NCBI GenBank assembly: GCA_003486385.1
Contig: DNFT01000017.1
Location: 1-59,852, forward strand
DNA length: 59,852 nucleotides
From: Eubacterium sp.
GTDB taxonomy: Bacteria > Bacillota > Clostridia > Lachnospirales > Lachnospiraceae
Direction: 5' to 3'
Numbering within the stretch: the first letter of the stretch is position 1; each line of letters opens with the position of its first letter. Below, one piece after another: positions 17,496 to 26,098 of this stretch. Both the position numbers and the translations under genes were made by a program. The notes under the pieces were generated by a model. The model was given only the letters and a program-made list of their open reading frames with translations. It did no database searches and was not told the origin of the DNA.

Positions 17496-17526
17496 ATTTA
17501 TGATGTCGGGGTCAAAACATCATATT
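17496..17526 (+). repeat. Short member of the dispersed GATGT-GGGG-AAAACAT element
   Basis: ATGATGTCGGGGTCAAAACAT matches the first block of the elements at 1-60 and 59745-59806; here the ends ATGATGT and ACATCAT pair perfectly. The second block found in the other copies is absent. A weaker inverted repeat follows at about 17536-17575. The surrounding 188-nt gap holds no gene. Confidence 0.5.
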
Positions 17527-17630
17527 CATTTATCAAAATGCAGCAATCATGCAGTTGAAATGGCTGTATTTTGAAGAGATATTTAAGCTGGAATTAATCA
17601 GGTTAATAAAAAAACAGGAGAAAATTGTTG

Positions 17631-18584
17631 ATGAACATTGTGATTTTAGACCGCATGGCGCTTGGGGAGGACATTGATATGTCCGTTTTTGAAAAGCTTG
17701 GGACGGTCACAATATATGAGAGAACGGCACCGGAAGAGGTGGTTGAAAGACTTAAGGATGCGGACGCGCTTCTTACGAACAAGGTTGTGATTGGCAAAAA
17801 TGAGATGGACAGGCTTCCTAAGCTTAAATATATAGGAATTAATGCGACGGGAACGAACAACATAGATTTGGAATACGCTGCGAAGAAGAATATTGCGGTC
17901 ACGAATGTAAAGAGTTATTCCACGGATTCGGTAGTACAGCACACGTTTGCGCTGCTTTTTTACGTGTATGAGAAGCTCAGACACTATGATGATTTTGTGA
18001 AGGACGGAAAGTACTGCGAGTACGGCTGTTTCACCTATTTCGGGCAGCATTTTGAGGAGCTTGCCGGAAAGACATGGGGAATAATCGGGCTTGGCGAGAT
18101 AGGAAGAAGGGTTGCCGACATTGCAAAGGCGTTCGGGTGTCATGTAATATACTATTCGACATCGGGAAAGAACAGCAATCCCGATTATGAACGTGTGGAT
18201 TTTGATGAATTGCTTGAAAGGTCGGATATCATTTCGATACATGCACCGCTCAATGACAGAACAGAGAATCTTATGGACAGACAGGCATTTGGGAAGATGA
18301 AATCCAATGCGGTACTCATAAATGTGGGCCGCGGTCCTATTGTCAATGAGAATGACCTGCTGTGGGCGCTCAATGAGAATAAGCTTGCGGCGGCGGGGCT
18401 TGATGTCATATCCGTTGAGCCTATGAGAAAGGACAATCCGCTCTACGGATATAAGGACAGCAGCCGCCTCATAATCACACCTCACATCGCATGGGCGACC
18501 AATGAGGCCAGGCAGAGGCTTGTGGATGAGGCGTATCTCAATCTTGAGGCTTTTATAGACGGAGAAGAACGTAATAGAGTATAA
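17631..18584 (+). CDS. D-2-hydroxyacid dehydrogenase (hydroxypyruvate/glycerate type)
   Basis: A 317-residue NAD-dependent dehydrogenase. 'WGIIGLGEIGRRVADIAKAFGC' is the Rossmann GxGxxG site. The catalytic residues of the family are present: Arg in 'NVGRGPIVNENDL', Glu in 'AAGLDVISVEPM', His in 'ITPHIAW'. The closest family by feel is glycerate/hydroxypyruvate reductase; lactate or other 2-oxo acids cannot be ruled out. TTG codons at 17625 and 17628 precede ATG 17631; CAGGAG lies 10 nt before the ATG. It is followed 21 nt later by thyX. Confidence 0.88.
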   Translation: MNIVILDRMALGEDIDMSVFEKLGTVTIYERTAPEEVVERLKDADALLTNKVVIGKNEMDRLPKLKYIGINATGTNNIDLEYAAKKNIAVTNVKSYSTDSVVQHTFALLFYVYEKLRHYDDFVKDGKYCEYGCFTYFGQHFEELAGKTWGIIGLGEIGRRVADIAKAFGCHVIYYSTSGKNSNPDYERVDFDELLERSDIISIHAPLNDRTENLMDRQAFGKMKSNAVLINVGRGPIVNENDLLWALNENKLAAAGLDVISVEPMRKDNPLYGYKDSSRLIITPHIAWATNEARQRLVDEAYLNLEAFIDGEERNRV

Positions 18585-18605
18585 AAAAACAGAAGCGAGG
18601 ATAAA

Positions 18606-19283
18606 ATGGGAAAAATAACAATTCTTGAAGAGACAACAAAAAATCCAATTACACTTATGGGCAAGCGCGCCGGAGTATGCTGGGGCGCGGATATAACGGA
18701 TGATGCGAAGAATTATAAGAGAGGACTTGACTGTCTGGTATCGGGGCACGGACGTGTTATGGAGTATGTGAATGTGGAGATGGTGCTGGATGGTTATTCC
18801 GCGAGGGTAATCAGGGAGTGGTACACACATCTTGGCGGAGCACCGACCAGACTTCAGGCGAGCACGAGATATATTAATTATGAGAATTTTGAGTATATTG
18901 TACCGCCTAAGATTGCGGCTGATGAGGAGGCGGCGCGCAGGTATAATGAGATGATGAAGTCTATCACAGAGACCTGCAGCTACCTTGAGAAGGAGTGCGG
19001 TATTCCGAGAGAGGACGCAGCCATGCTCCTGCCGCTTGGCATGGAGACGAAGATTGTTGACAAGCGCAACTTAAGGAATCTTGTCGACATGAGCGGGCAG
19101 AGAATGTGCACAAGGGCATACTGGGAGTACAGGCAGATGTTCAATGATATTGCCAAGGCTCTGTCGGAGATATCGGAGGAGTGGAAGTATATCGTTGACA
19201 ATTATTTTATGCCTAAGTGTGAAAAGACCGGCTACTGTACGGAGAGGAAGTCCTGCGGAAGAAAGCCTAAGAAGGAGGCTTAA
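18606..19283 (+). CDS. thyX: Flavin-dependent thymidylate synthase ThyX
   Basis: A 225-residue protein that methylates dUMP using CH2-folate, FAD and NADPH. Family features are 'SGHGRVMEYVNVEMVL', the 'IREWYTHLGGAPTRLQAS' stretch, and 'MLLPLGMETKIVDKRNLRNLVD' near the C-terminal part. The canonical RHRx7S motif appears here as 'YTHLGGAPTRLQAS', keeping the His, Arg and Ser but not the first Arg. That variant form is, to my knowledge, usual in clostridial ThyX. A Cys/Lys-rich tail follows. It overlaps no neighbour and probably shares a transcript with the dehydrogenase. Confidence 0.88.
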   Translation: MGKITILEETTKNPITLMGKRAGVCWGADITDDAKNYKRGLDCLVSGHGRVMEYVNVEMVLDGYSARVIREWYTHLGGAPTRLQASTRYINYENFEYIVPPKIAADEEAARRYNEMMKSITETCSYLEKECGIPREDAAMLLPLGMETKIVDKRNLRNLVDMSGQRMCTRAYWEYRQMFNDIAKALSEISEEWKYIVDNYFMPKCEKTGYCTERKSCGRKPKKEA

Positions 19284-19306
19284 GAAGGAATATTGAGAAG
19301 GTGCGT

Positions 19307-20692
19307 ATGAAAAAATATAATGTATATGGGATTATGGCGGCGGCTCTTGTGGGGGCATGCGCGCTTGTGGGATGTGCGAAGGACAGTGATGTGTCCGGCA
19401 CTGATGTGACAGGAAATGCAGATATATCGGGCAGTCAGGCTTCGGACGCTGCGGATGAGAGTAAAGCGGAGCAGACGGACGGAGAGGCAGGAATCCAGGG
19501 AACGGATACAGAGGCTACGGGAGCCCAGGGTACTGATAATGAGGCAGCAGATGAGAACAAAGTGGTCGCTCCATTGACCAATCTTCTTTCGGATGAGCTG
19601 TACAGTGTGGCAGACCAGTGGCCAAGCTGCGATGACACGGCGCTTGCGGCGGTTATGAAGAAGGCTGCGAAGGGTGAGCATGTTGTGATAGCGTGCATAG
19701 GCGGTTCAATCACACAGGGAACAATATCAAGTGGAAGCAGCGATTCTGAGGTTCCGTTTAAGAGGTCTTATGCGGATATCTTTTTTGAGTGGTGGAAGGA
19801 TACATTCCCTGAGGCGGACTTTGAGTTCGTTAATGCGGGTATAGGTGGAACGGACTCATATCTTGGAGTGCACAGAGTAAATAAGGATGTTCTTGAGTAT
19901 GAGCCGGATCTGGTGCTGGTCGAATTTTCGGTAAACGATGAGGATTCGCTGTTCTATAAAAAGACGTATGACAATCTGGTGAGAAAGATACTTCTGTCGG
20001 ATAGCCAGCCGGCTGTCATGCTTCTATATATGGGGCAGACTAACGGCGCCACGGCACAGGGAAATCATGTGTTTGTAGGGTTCAGCTATAAGCTCCCGAT
20101 GTTAAGCTATTCAAGTCTCATAAATGATATGATGGAGCAGAAGGTATACACCGACAAGCAGCTTTCGGGGGATGAGGTTCATCCTTCGGCATTGGGACAT
20201 GCCATCACCGGTGAAATATTGTGGAAATATCTCAACAATGTGTATGAGAATGTGGACAGCTACGGGGAGCTGCAGAGGTTCGACATGGCTGCGGTTATGA
20301 AGGAGAGCTATATCAATGCCGATATCATCGACTCATCGGACGCGGATGTCATAAGTGCCGGCGATTTTGAGAAAAAGCGTGTGTGCACGCAGTTTCCGTA
20401 TGGCTGGGAGTGTACCAAGGGAGAGGGAAAGCTTGAGATAAAGGCAGAATTTCAGAACCTGGGCATTCTCTACTTTGCAACCACCAATGGGCTTGGCGGA
20501 CAGTACGATGTATATGTCGATGGTGAGTATGCAGGTACAATCAACGCTGATTTTTCAGGTGGCTGGGGTAATGCTATTAAGGCAAAGCAGGTGTACACCT
20601 CCGATTCATCGGCGGAGCATACCATCACAATAAAAAAATCACCTGATTCGACAGGTGACTTATTTGACCTGCTGGGACTGCTTGTGTCATAG
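19307..20692 (+). CDS. SGNH/GDSL hydrolase lipoprotein, candidate carbohydrate esterase
   Basis: A 461-residue secreted protein. The signal peptide ends in a lipobox 'ALVGC' (Cys23), followed by an 80-residue Asp/Ala/Thr-rich linker. The SGNH domain (about 115-310) has block I 'ACIGGSITQG' with the nucleophile Ser, block II 'NAGIGGTDSYLG', block III 'VEFSVNDED' and block V 'DEVHPSALGH' with catalytic Asp and His. The last 120 residues form a beta-rich accessory domain. By location just before the mannan region it may deacetylate glycans; no direct evidence. ATG 19307 has GAAGG 6 nt upstream; a GTG lies at 19301. Confidence 0.82.
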   Translation: MKKYNVYGIMAAALVGACALVGCAKDSDVSGTDVTGNADISGSQASDAADESKAEQTDGEAGIQGTDTEATGAQGTDNEAADENKVVAPLTNLLSDELYSVADQWPSCDDTALAAVMKKAAKGEHVVIACIGGSITQGTISSGSSDSEVPFKRSYADIFFEWWKDTFPEADFEFVNAGIGGTDSYLGVHRVNKDVLEYEPDLVLVEFSVNDEDSLFYKKTYDNLVRKILLSDSQPAVMLLYMGQTNGATAQGNHVFVGFSYKLPMLSYSSLINDMMEQKVYTDKQLSGDEVHPSALGHAITGEILWKYLNNVYENVDSYGELQRFDMAAVMKESYINADIIDSSDADVISAGDFEKKRVCTQFPYGWECTKGEGKLEIKAEFQNLGILYFATTNGLGGQYDVYVDGEYAGTINADFSGGWGNAIKAKQVYTSDSSAEHTITIKKSPDSTGDLFDLLGLLVS

Positions 20693-20884
20693 AAGGGTTA
20701 GCTGAAAATAGCTGCAGCATAGCTATAAATGGACTAAGTTTTATTGTGGAAGCAGACAGTCGGACTGTCATACCGCCGGAAGCAGGGCTGTGAACCGGCT
20801 GGGCTTCACCACGGACAGGCAAGGGGGAGCTGTGCCGTTGGCAGACCGGTAAGGCTGTGAACCGGACAGATTAGCAGCTCAGCT

Positions 20885-21805
20885 TTAGTAGTTTTTGCTT
20901 ATCTGCCGGAATGAGCGGTAGCCTTCGCGGTAGACCTGCGGTGTGACACCGAGCTTTTCCTTGAACAGGTTAATAAAATGTGTTGTGTTCGGGATACCGA
21001 CGGCGGCTCCCACGGCACCTATTGATAGGTCCGTGCTCTCTATGAGGGCGCGGGCTTTTTCTATTCTGGTATTGTTCAGAAATTTTACCGGGGTCATGCC
21101 GACGAACTGCGAAAATTCCCTTGTCATGCGGTAGCGGTTCACGTTAAAGCGCATGGCAAGCTCATCCATTGAGTAGTCAGCTTCACAGCTGTTTATAAAA
21201 AGTGTCCTTAGCTCTTCGATGTATGCCGGAGCCGCCTGTGGAATATCGGTTGACATGTGCAGCATGGAGATGAGGTCGGTCAGCAGGTCGGTCAACAGCT
21301 TGTTGGTCAGAAATGCATGGTGAGGTGTTATTACCGGACCGAGAGCCATGACCTCCGTAAAATGACAATCCGGAAGCGAGTTGGCAGGTATGTGGAAAAG
21401 AGGAAAGGATATTTTACAGATTTCCTCATAGTATGTGATAACGGCATTTCCGTTAAAAAAGAGTATATCAACCTTCCACTCCTCACTCAGCGCCCTCAAC
21501 TGGATGAAATCGGCGCAGTCCCACAGCAGCATATCACCCTCTTCGAGGTTGCGGCTGTCACCGGATACCTCCATAATTCCGCGTCCCGCATGGGTGTATA
21601 GAAGCAGGTAGCCTTCAATGTCACTGAAGGAGTACTGTTCCATCTGATGAAGTGTGCGTCTGCCGCCGGCACAGATGTAGAACAGGTTTTCCTGTATCTC
21701 AGGGAGAGAATCATGTATATCAGGAAGAAAATCCGCTATGTTTCCATGCGGATTTTTTTTGATTGCCTCCTCAAGCTGCGATGGAAATAATTCAGTTACC
21801 TGCAT
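20885..21805 (-). CDS. AraC family transcriptional regulator
   Basis: A 306-residue regulator: an N-terminal cupin-like sensor ('GYLLLYTHAGRGIMEVSGDSRNLEEGDMLLWDC') and a C-terminal double helix-turn-helix ('YSMDELAMRFNVNRYRMTREFSQFVGMTPVKFLNNTRIEKA', then 'LSIGAVGAAVGIPNTTHFINLFKEKLGVTPQVYR'). The frame is open further upstream, but ATG 21805 has AAGGAGG in front and overlaps the upstream glucosidase stop by 14 nt, so the two are coupled. Cupin-AraC proteins of this type usually sense sugars; the divergent mannan operon is the obvious target. Confidence 0.88.
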   Translation of the reverse strand: MQVTELFPSQLEEAIKKNPHGNIADFLPDIHDSLPEIQENLFYICAGGRRTLHQMEQYSFSDIEGYLLLYTHAGRGIMEVSGDSRNLEEGDMLLWDCADFIQLRALSEEWKVDILFFNGNAVITYYEEICKISFPLFHIPANSLPDCHFTEVMALGPVITPHHAFLTNKLLTDLLTDLISMLHMSTDIPQAAPAYIEELRTLFINSCEADYSMDELAMRFNVNRYRMTREFSQFVGMTPVKFLNNTRIEKARALIESTDLSIGAVGAAVGIPNTTHFINLFKEKLGVTPQVYREGYRSFRQISKNY

Positions 21806-23960
21806 TCTGTTCCTCCTTCTCGTATTCAGACACCGCGCGGAGTATCTCACCAACGCTCCATGCCTGCGCAAAGCAGCCGCGGGATATTGTAGGACATTCT
21901 CCGTCATATATTTCGGCAAATTGTCCAAGACAGCCCTCATACAGCCAGCCCTCAAGTGCACTGAAAGCTTCCTTTAAGTGTTCGCGTACAGCGTTTTTTT
22001 CATCAGCTGAGAGCGAAGGTGAAGCAAGCTGGCGGATTCTTGCACGCAGGTACGCACCCAGAGGAAATGTCCACACTGTACCCTGATGGTATGCCCTGTC
22101 GCGGTGCTGCATATCGCCGATGTACACAGGTGTGAACGCCGGGTCATCCATGGTGAGGGTTCTAAGCCCTGCCGTTGTGTACAGCTTTTTCTCTATGGTG
22201 TCCAGAATCTGTTCTGCCATCGAGGAGTCAGGCATTGTAAAAGGCATTGTGAGCGTCCATACCTGATTGCAGCGAATCTGTTTTTCTTCGTAGGTTCCGT
22301 TTAGTACATCCTTAAGACATCCCATATCCTTGTCATAAAATTTTTCGAGAAAAGATTTCCTGGTGCGTTCCGCCATGGCGGCATACCTTGTCGAAAGTTC
22401 ATCTTTGCCAAGACTGTGGGAGAAGACTTGCATGGCACATAGAGCACTGTACCAGTAGGCATTTATCTCTACCGGCTTGCCGTGTCTTGGGGTAGGTAAA
22501 AAATTGTCAACGCGGACATCCATCCATGTGAGCTGTTCAAGGTCAGCACCAGCCATGATAAGTCCGTCGGTGTCACATCCAATATGAAAATCCGTTCCAT
22601 TTTCGTAGGCGTCCATAATATTTTTCATCGGCTCAAAACAATCGTGGAGAAATTCATTATCGCCCGAAGCCTGTATATACTCATAGACTGCATTTACGAA
22701 TAGAAGCGGTGCATCGGCTGAGTTGTACATCGGTGTCATGCCGCCCTCAGGGAAGAGATTCGGCAGAAGACCGTTTTTCTCATACTTTGCAAAGGTTTTG
22801 AGAATACTCCGGCAGTCGGAATAGCGTGCGGTGGCGAGGGTTGTTCCCCCAAGGGCAATCATGGTGTCACGTCCCCAGTCCTCAAAGAATGGATATCCCG
22901 CAATGATGGTTTTTCCGCCGGTGGATTCGCGCTCCACAATGTATGCGTCCGCGCCTGCGGCGAGCTGTCTGCCAAGCTCACTTTTCAGTCCGGAATGGTT
23001 AACTATGTCCGCAATTCGGGCTTTCTCATCGGCTGCGGCTTTATTGAACGCATTTACAATATCATTCTGTACGCGCGATAGTATATCTTCCGGGGCACAC
23101 AGACTGTAGACTATGACATTCTCACAGTCCGGCTCAGAGGTGCGCTTTTTAAGGCAGTGATTGATAACACATGAACCGGTGTCATCCCTTCCATCGCGTG
23201 TGTCGAGAGTCCAGCGCATTGAGTAGAGGCTGTTCTGGGAGAGAAGCTCCACATCCATGTTGGAGGCGCACACTACTCTTAAATCATTTCCTTCTATAAT
23301 GATGGCGTTCGCGGGAAATTCCTCACAGCAGTTAACATCGCTGCTGTCACGTGTTCCACCATTCATCTTTTCATTATTCGTACTATTCAACAGCTGCTTC
23401 GCCACCGCATATTCCCTGATGGGGAACTTCGCATCCGCCTTATCTGTCGCATATTCCCTGATGGAGAATTCCGCATCCGCCTTCATCGCCGTATTCTTCG
23501 GTGTAAATCTGAGCAGCGGCGTGAGCCTGAGCTCCACATCGTGACATTCCGGGTTGGATATATGATAGTTCAGCATGAGGGTATTCTCTCCGTGAGGCAT
23601 GACAATGCATAGCTCAAGTCGCACGTTGCGGACATTGAACACCATGGAGAACATGTTGCTGTCAAAGCATACCTTTTCTATATATTTGAAATTATCAGTG
23701 AAGCTGTCATCAGCCATGCGCTGGGTGCTGAGGTGGTATATTATGCCGTCGACCGTCATATCGATAAGAAGATTTGTTATCATGTTATAGCGCACATTCG
23801 GTGCCTTCACTGCCGCCATGAAAATGGCGTGGTCATTTCTTGAGGTTCCGCCGGCGAGATCAAGGCAGGAGTATCCGCCAAGTCCGTTGGTGATGAGGTA
23901 GCAGCCGCCCTCCGCAGCTTCAATATCAGTAAAATGAGAGTTGTCAAATAAAAAATTCAT
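21792..23960 (-). CDS. Amylo-alpha-1,6-glucosidase family protein (GH133-like)
   Basis: A 722-residue protein of the glycogen debranching enzyme family. The N-terminal beta domain starts 'GGCYLITNGLGGYSCLDLAGGTSRNDHAIF'. The C-terminal (alpha/alpha)6 barrel has 'GYPFFEDWGRDTMIALGGTTLATARY', 'LLPNLFPEGGMTPMYNSADAPLLFVNAVYEYIQ' and 'GTVWTFPLGAYL', including the WGRD motif of the active site. It is cytoplasmic. Its presence opposite the mannan operon is unusual for a glycogen enzyme and might mark another alpha-linked substrate. Residues near 160-190 carry a 14-residue tandem duplication. The start ATG is the first codon after the divergent promoter region. Confidence 0.85.
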   Translation of the reverse strand: MNFLFDNSHFTDIEAAEGGCYLITNGLGGYSCLDLAGGTSRNDHAIFMAAVKAPNVRYNMITNLLIDMTVDGIIYHLSTQRMADDSFTDNFKYIEKVCFDSNMFSMVFNVRNVRLELCIVMPHGENTLMLNYHISNPECHDVELRLTPLLRFTPKNTAMKADAEFSIREYATDKADAKFPIREYAVAKQLLNSTNNEKMNGGTRDSSDVNCCEEFPANAIIIEGNDLRVVCASNMDVELLSQNSLYSMRWTLDTRDGRDDTGSCVINHCLKKRTSEPDCENVIVYSLCAPEDILSRVQNDIVNAFNKAAADEKARIADIVNHSGLKSELGRQLAAGADAYIVERESTGGKTIIAGYPFFEDWGRDTMIALGGTTLATARYSDCRSILKTFAKYEKNGLLPNLFPEGGMTPMYNSADAPLLFVNAVYEYIQASGDNEFLHDCFEPMKNIMDAYENGTDFHIGCDTDGLIMAGADLEQLTWMDVRVDNFLPTPRHGKPVEINAYWYSALCAMQVFSHSLGKDELSTRYAAMAERTRKSFLEKFYDKDMGCLKDVLNGTYEEKQIRCNQVWTLTMPFTMPDSSMAEQILDTIEKKLYTTAGLRTLTMDDPAFTPVYIGDMQHRDRAYHQGTVWTFPLGAYLRARIRQLASPSLSADEKNAVREHLKEAFSALEGWLYEGCLGQFAEIYDGECPTISRGCFAQAWSVGEILRAVSEYEKEEQNAGN
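23406..23489 (-). repeat. In-frame 42-bp tandem duplication inside the glucosidase gene
   Basis: Two adjacent 42-bp copies (23406-23447 and 23448-23489), differing at a few positions, encode 'KADAEFSIREYATD' and 'KADAKFPIREYAVA'. The frame is kept. It lies in a linker between the beta domain and the barrel, so it is probably tolerated. Confidence 0.75.
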
Positions 23961-24073
23961 ACTAGGCTCCGTTCCGCTGTCCTCTATGGCAGCTCAAATA
24001 GTATACGGTATATATCCTTATGTAAGGGCAGTTCATTATCATATAGGTTAAATACCTTTTGGCTTCAACATCA

Positions 24074-24101
24074 TTATATTTTAAAATGTGCGGACATTCA
24101 A
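24074..24101 (-). promoter_or_regulatory. Promoter of the glucosidase-araC unit
   Basis: On the minus strand TTGAAT (24096-24101) and TATAAT (24074-24079) are 16 bp apart, about 110 nt upstream of the glucosidase start. The -35 box is 17 bp from the edge of the 58-bp palindrome. Confidence 0.6.
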
Positions 24102-24118
24102 GCTATTGTACAAAGTAT

Positions 24119-24176
24119 GTTAAAAAAATAACCGTTAACTTTGTTAGCTAACAAAATTAACGGTTATTTTTTTAAC
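24119..24176. promoter_or_regulatory. 58-bp near-perfect palindrome between divergent promoters
   Basis: Two 28-bp arms (24119-24146 and 24149-24176) pair with a single C-T difference, separated by GC. The outer ends are A and T runs, the core reads AACCGTTAA and its complement. As RNA it would be a strong terminator-like hairpin on either strand, yet it lies between two divergent promoters and its right arm carries the -35 box of the mannan promoter. An operator or a transcription insulator is more likely than a terminator of a known gene. Confidence 0.75.
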
Positions 24177-24201
24177 AGACAGGAATATATGTTGGTATAA
24201 T
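24172..24201 (+). promoter_or_regulatory. Promoter of the mannan operon
   Basis: TTAACA (24172-24177) and TATAAT (24196-24201) are 18 bp apart. The -35 box overlaps the right end of the 58-bp palindrome. The transcript would have a leader of about 205 nt before the GH26 start. Confidence 0.6.
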
Positions 24202-24315
24202 GACATAAATATCTATAAAAAATCTGCTTAACTTGGGATAAATGCACAAATAAATCAAAAATATATTATAAAAATCAAAAAATAATGATGACATTGGGCA
24301 GCCTATGAGCTATAC

Positions 24316-24352
24316 TTAGGTTACTTAAAAAACAGTTTTGTTAAGTAACTAA
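24316..24352 (+). promoter_or_regulatory. Inverted repeat in the GH26 leader
   Basis: TTAGGTTACTTAA and TTAAGTAACTAA flank a short A/T loop; one extra G breaks the symmetry. It lies 62 nt upstream of the GH26 start codon and could be a second operator, for example for the LacI protein encoded downstream, or an mRNA hairpin. The rest of the 454-nt divergent gap (23961-24414) holds only the two promoters and the large palindrome. Confidence 0.45.
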
Positions 24353-24414
24353 ATAAAAGTTATGTAAAGAAATTATTAAAATCTTGTGTTTTACAAAAAT
24401 GGAAGGAATACCTT

Positions 24415-25968
24415 ATGACGAGGAAAAACAAAAATGCTAAATACATAACAGCTGCAATCGCAGCGGCGGCAGCGATTGCAGGCGCTATCACTGGATGCAA
24501 CAGCTCACCCGCCGGCAATGGGGATGCCGGAACGGCGAATCAGGATACGGAGACAACACCGGTAGAGACAACGGAATTTGTTCCTGAGATTGCCGGGGTA
24601 TATGAGGCGGAGGATGCTGAATTTACCGGAAATGTCAAGGCAGATAAGGAAAAGCCCGGATACAGCGGAACAGGATATGCCGCAGGTTTTTCGGCAGACG
24701 ATGACGCATGTGAGTTTAGTATTGATATAAAAAAGAACGGATTTTACGATCTTGTATTTACCACGGCAAGCAATGGCGGCTACAAAGAGAATTATGTATT
24801 TGTCGATGGCGAGAGTGTCGGGAACATTGCTTCGGAGGATAGTTCATTTACAGACACGGCAGTGAACAGAGTGTATTTAGAAACAGGAACACATGAGATT
24901 CTTGTACAGAAATATTGGGGGTGGATAATGCTTGATAAACTTACGGTTCAGACTTCAAAGCCAATCGATGAAAGCATATACAATGTATCGGCAGAGCTTG
25001 TAAATAAGAATGCTGCCGAGAGCGCTAAAAGACTTATGAGTTATCTCACTGATATATACGGAGAGAAGATTCTTTCAGGTCAGTATTGTGATACAGGCCA
25101 GTTCGGAAAGGAATGTGCGGTGGTTAACAAGGTCACAGGTAAATATCCTGCTGTACTCGGACTTGATTTTATCGAGTATTCACCATCAAGGGTGGAGAAC
25201 GGAAGCACATCAAAGGCTACGGATTATGCAAAGAGCTTTTGGGAGAATGGCGGAATCGTTACCTTCTGCTGGCACTGGAATGCACCGAGCAAATATCTTA
25301 CCGGAGAGTGGTGGTCAGGCTTCAGAACTGAATCAACCAACATAAATCTTGCAAAGATTATGAACGGTGAGGATGAGGAAGGCTATGAGCTGCTTATGAA
25401 GGACATAGACGCTATCGCGCAGCAGCTTCTCATATTGCAGGAGGCTGATGTACCGATTCTGTGGAGACCTCTCCATGAGGCATCGGGCGGATGGTTCTGG
25501 TGGGGCGCTTCGGGAGCGGAGGCTTACAAGCAGCTCTACATATTATTATATGACAAGCTCACCAATGAATATGGACTTAATAATCTTATCTGGCTGTGGA
25601 ATGGTCAGGATGCGGACTGGTATCCGGGTGACGAGTATGTTGACATAATCGGTGAGGATATATATCCGGGAGAGCATGTGTACACATCGCAGGTCAACAA
25701 GTTCCTTGAGGCGGTGGACTACACACAGGGAAAGATGGTTGTGATGTCTGAGAACGGATGCGTGTTCGACCCTGAGCTTGCTAAGAGAGACGGGGCAATG
25801 TGGGGTCTGTTCTGCACATGGGGAACAGAGTTCGTGGCAAAAAACACATCAATATATTCTTACAGTGAGCAGTATACGGAAAAGGATATGCTAAAGAAGG
25901 CGTATGACAGCGATATAGTGCTTACGCTTGATGAACTGCCTGATTTGAAGGAATATCCAATTAAGTGA
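24415..25968 (+). CDS. GH26 endo-beta-1,4-mannanase lipoprotein with CBM35
   Basis: A 517-residue surface enzyme. The signal peptide ends in the lipobox 'GAITGC' (Cys28), then a Thr/Glu linker, a CBM35-type domain at about 62-180 ('YEAEDAEFTGNV', 'YWGWIMLDKLTVQT'), and a GH26 barrel at about 195-510. The acid/base is Glu355 in 'RPLHEASGGWFWWG' and the nucleophile Glu446 in 'VVMSENG', both in standard contexts. It should cut beta-mannan, glucomannan or galactomannan outside the cell. GGAAGG precedes the ATG. It is first in the mannan run; endo-lichenase activity is the main alternative for this family. Confidence 0.9.
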   Translation: MTRKNKNAKYITAAIAAAAAIAGAITGCNSSPAGNGDAGTANQDTETTPVETTEFVPEIAGVYEAEDAEFTGNVKADKEKPGYSGTGYAAGFSADDDACEFSIDIKKNGFYDLVFTTASNGGYKENYVFVDGESVGNIASEDSSFTDTAVNRVYLETGTHEILVQKYWGWIMLDKLTVQTSKPIDESIYNVSAELVNKNAAESAKRLMSYLTDIYGEKILSGQYCDTGQFGKECAVVNKVTGKYPAVLGLDFIEYSPSRVENGSTSKATDYAKSFWENGGIVTFCWHWNAPSKYLTGEWWSGFRTESTNINLAKIMNGEDEEGYELLMKDIDAIAQQLLILQEADVPILWRPLHEASGGWFWWGASGAEAYKQLYILLYDKLTNEYGLNNLIWLWNGQDADWYPGDEYVDIIGEDIYPGEHVYTSQVNKFLEAVDYTQGKMVVMSENGCVFDPELAKRDGAMWGLFCTWGTEFVAKNTSIYSYSEQYTEKDMLKKAYDSDIVLTLDELPDLKEYPIK

Positions 25969-26098
25969 ATGATTTAACCGTATGATGTACAGCTTTACCG
26001 GTACACCTCGGGACGCGCTTCACTCAATAACACAGCGGTGTACAGGCGGTCAGGACATAGCCGCAGAATTTTTATTTAATGAAAAAGGGGGCTGGAGG

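Noticed and set aside
17646..18830. A 394-residue minus-strand open frame
   Set aside because: It lies opposite the 2-hydroxyacid dehydrogenase and thyX genes, shows no recognisable motif and is rich in Arg, Ile and Tyr as expected of an antisense frame.
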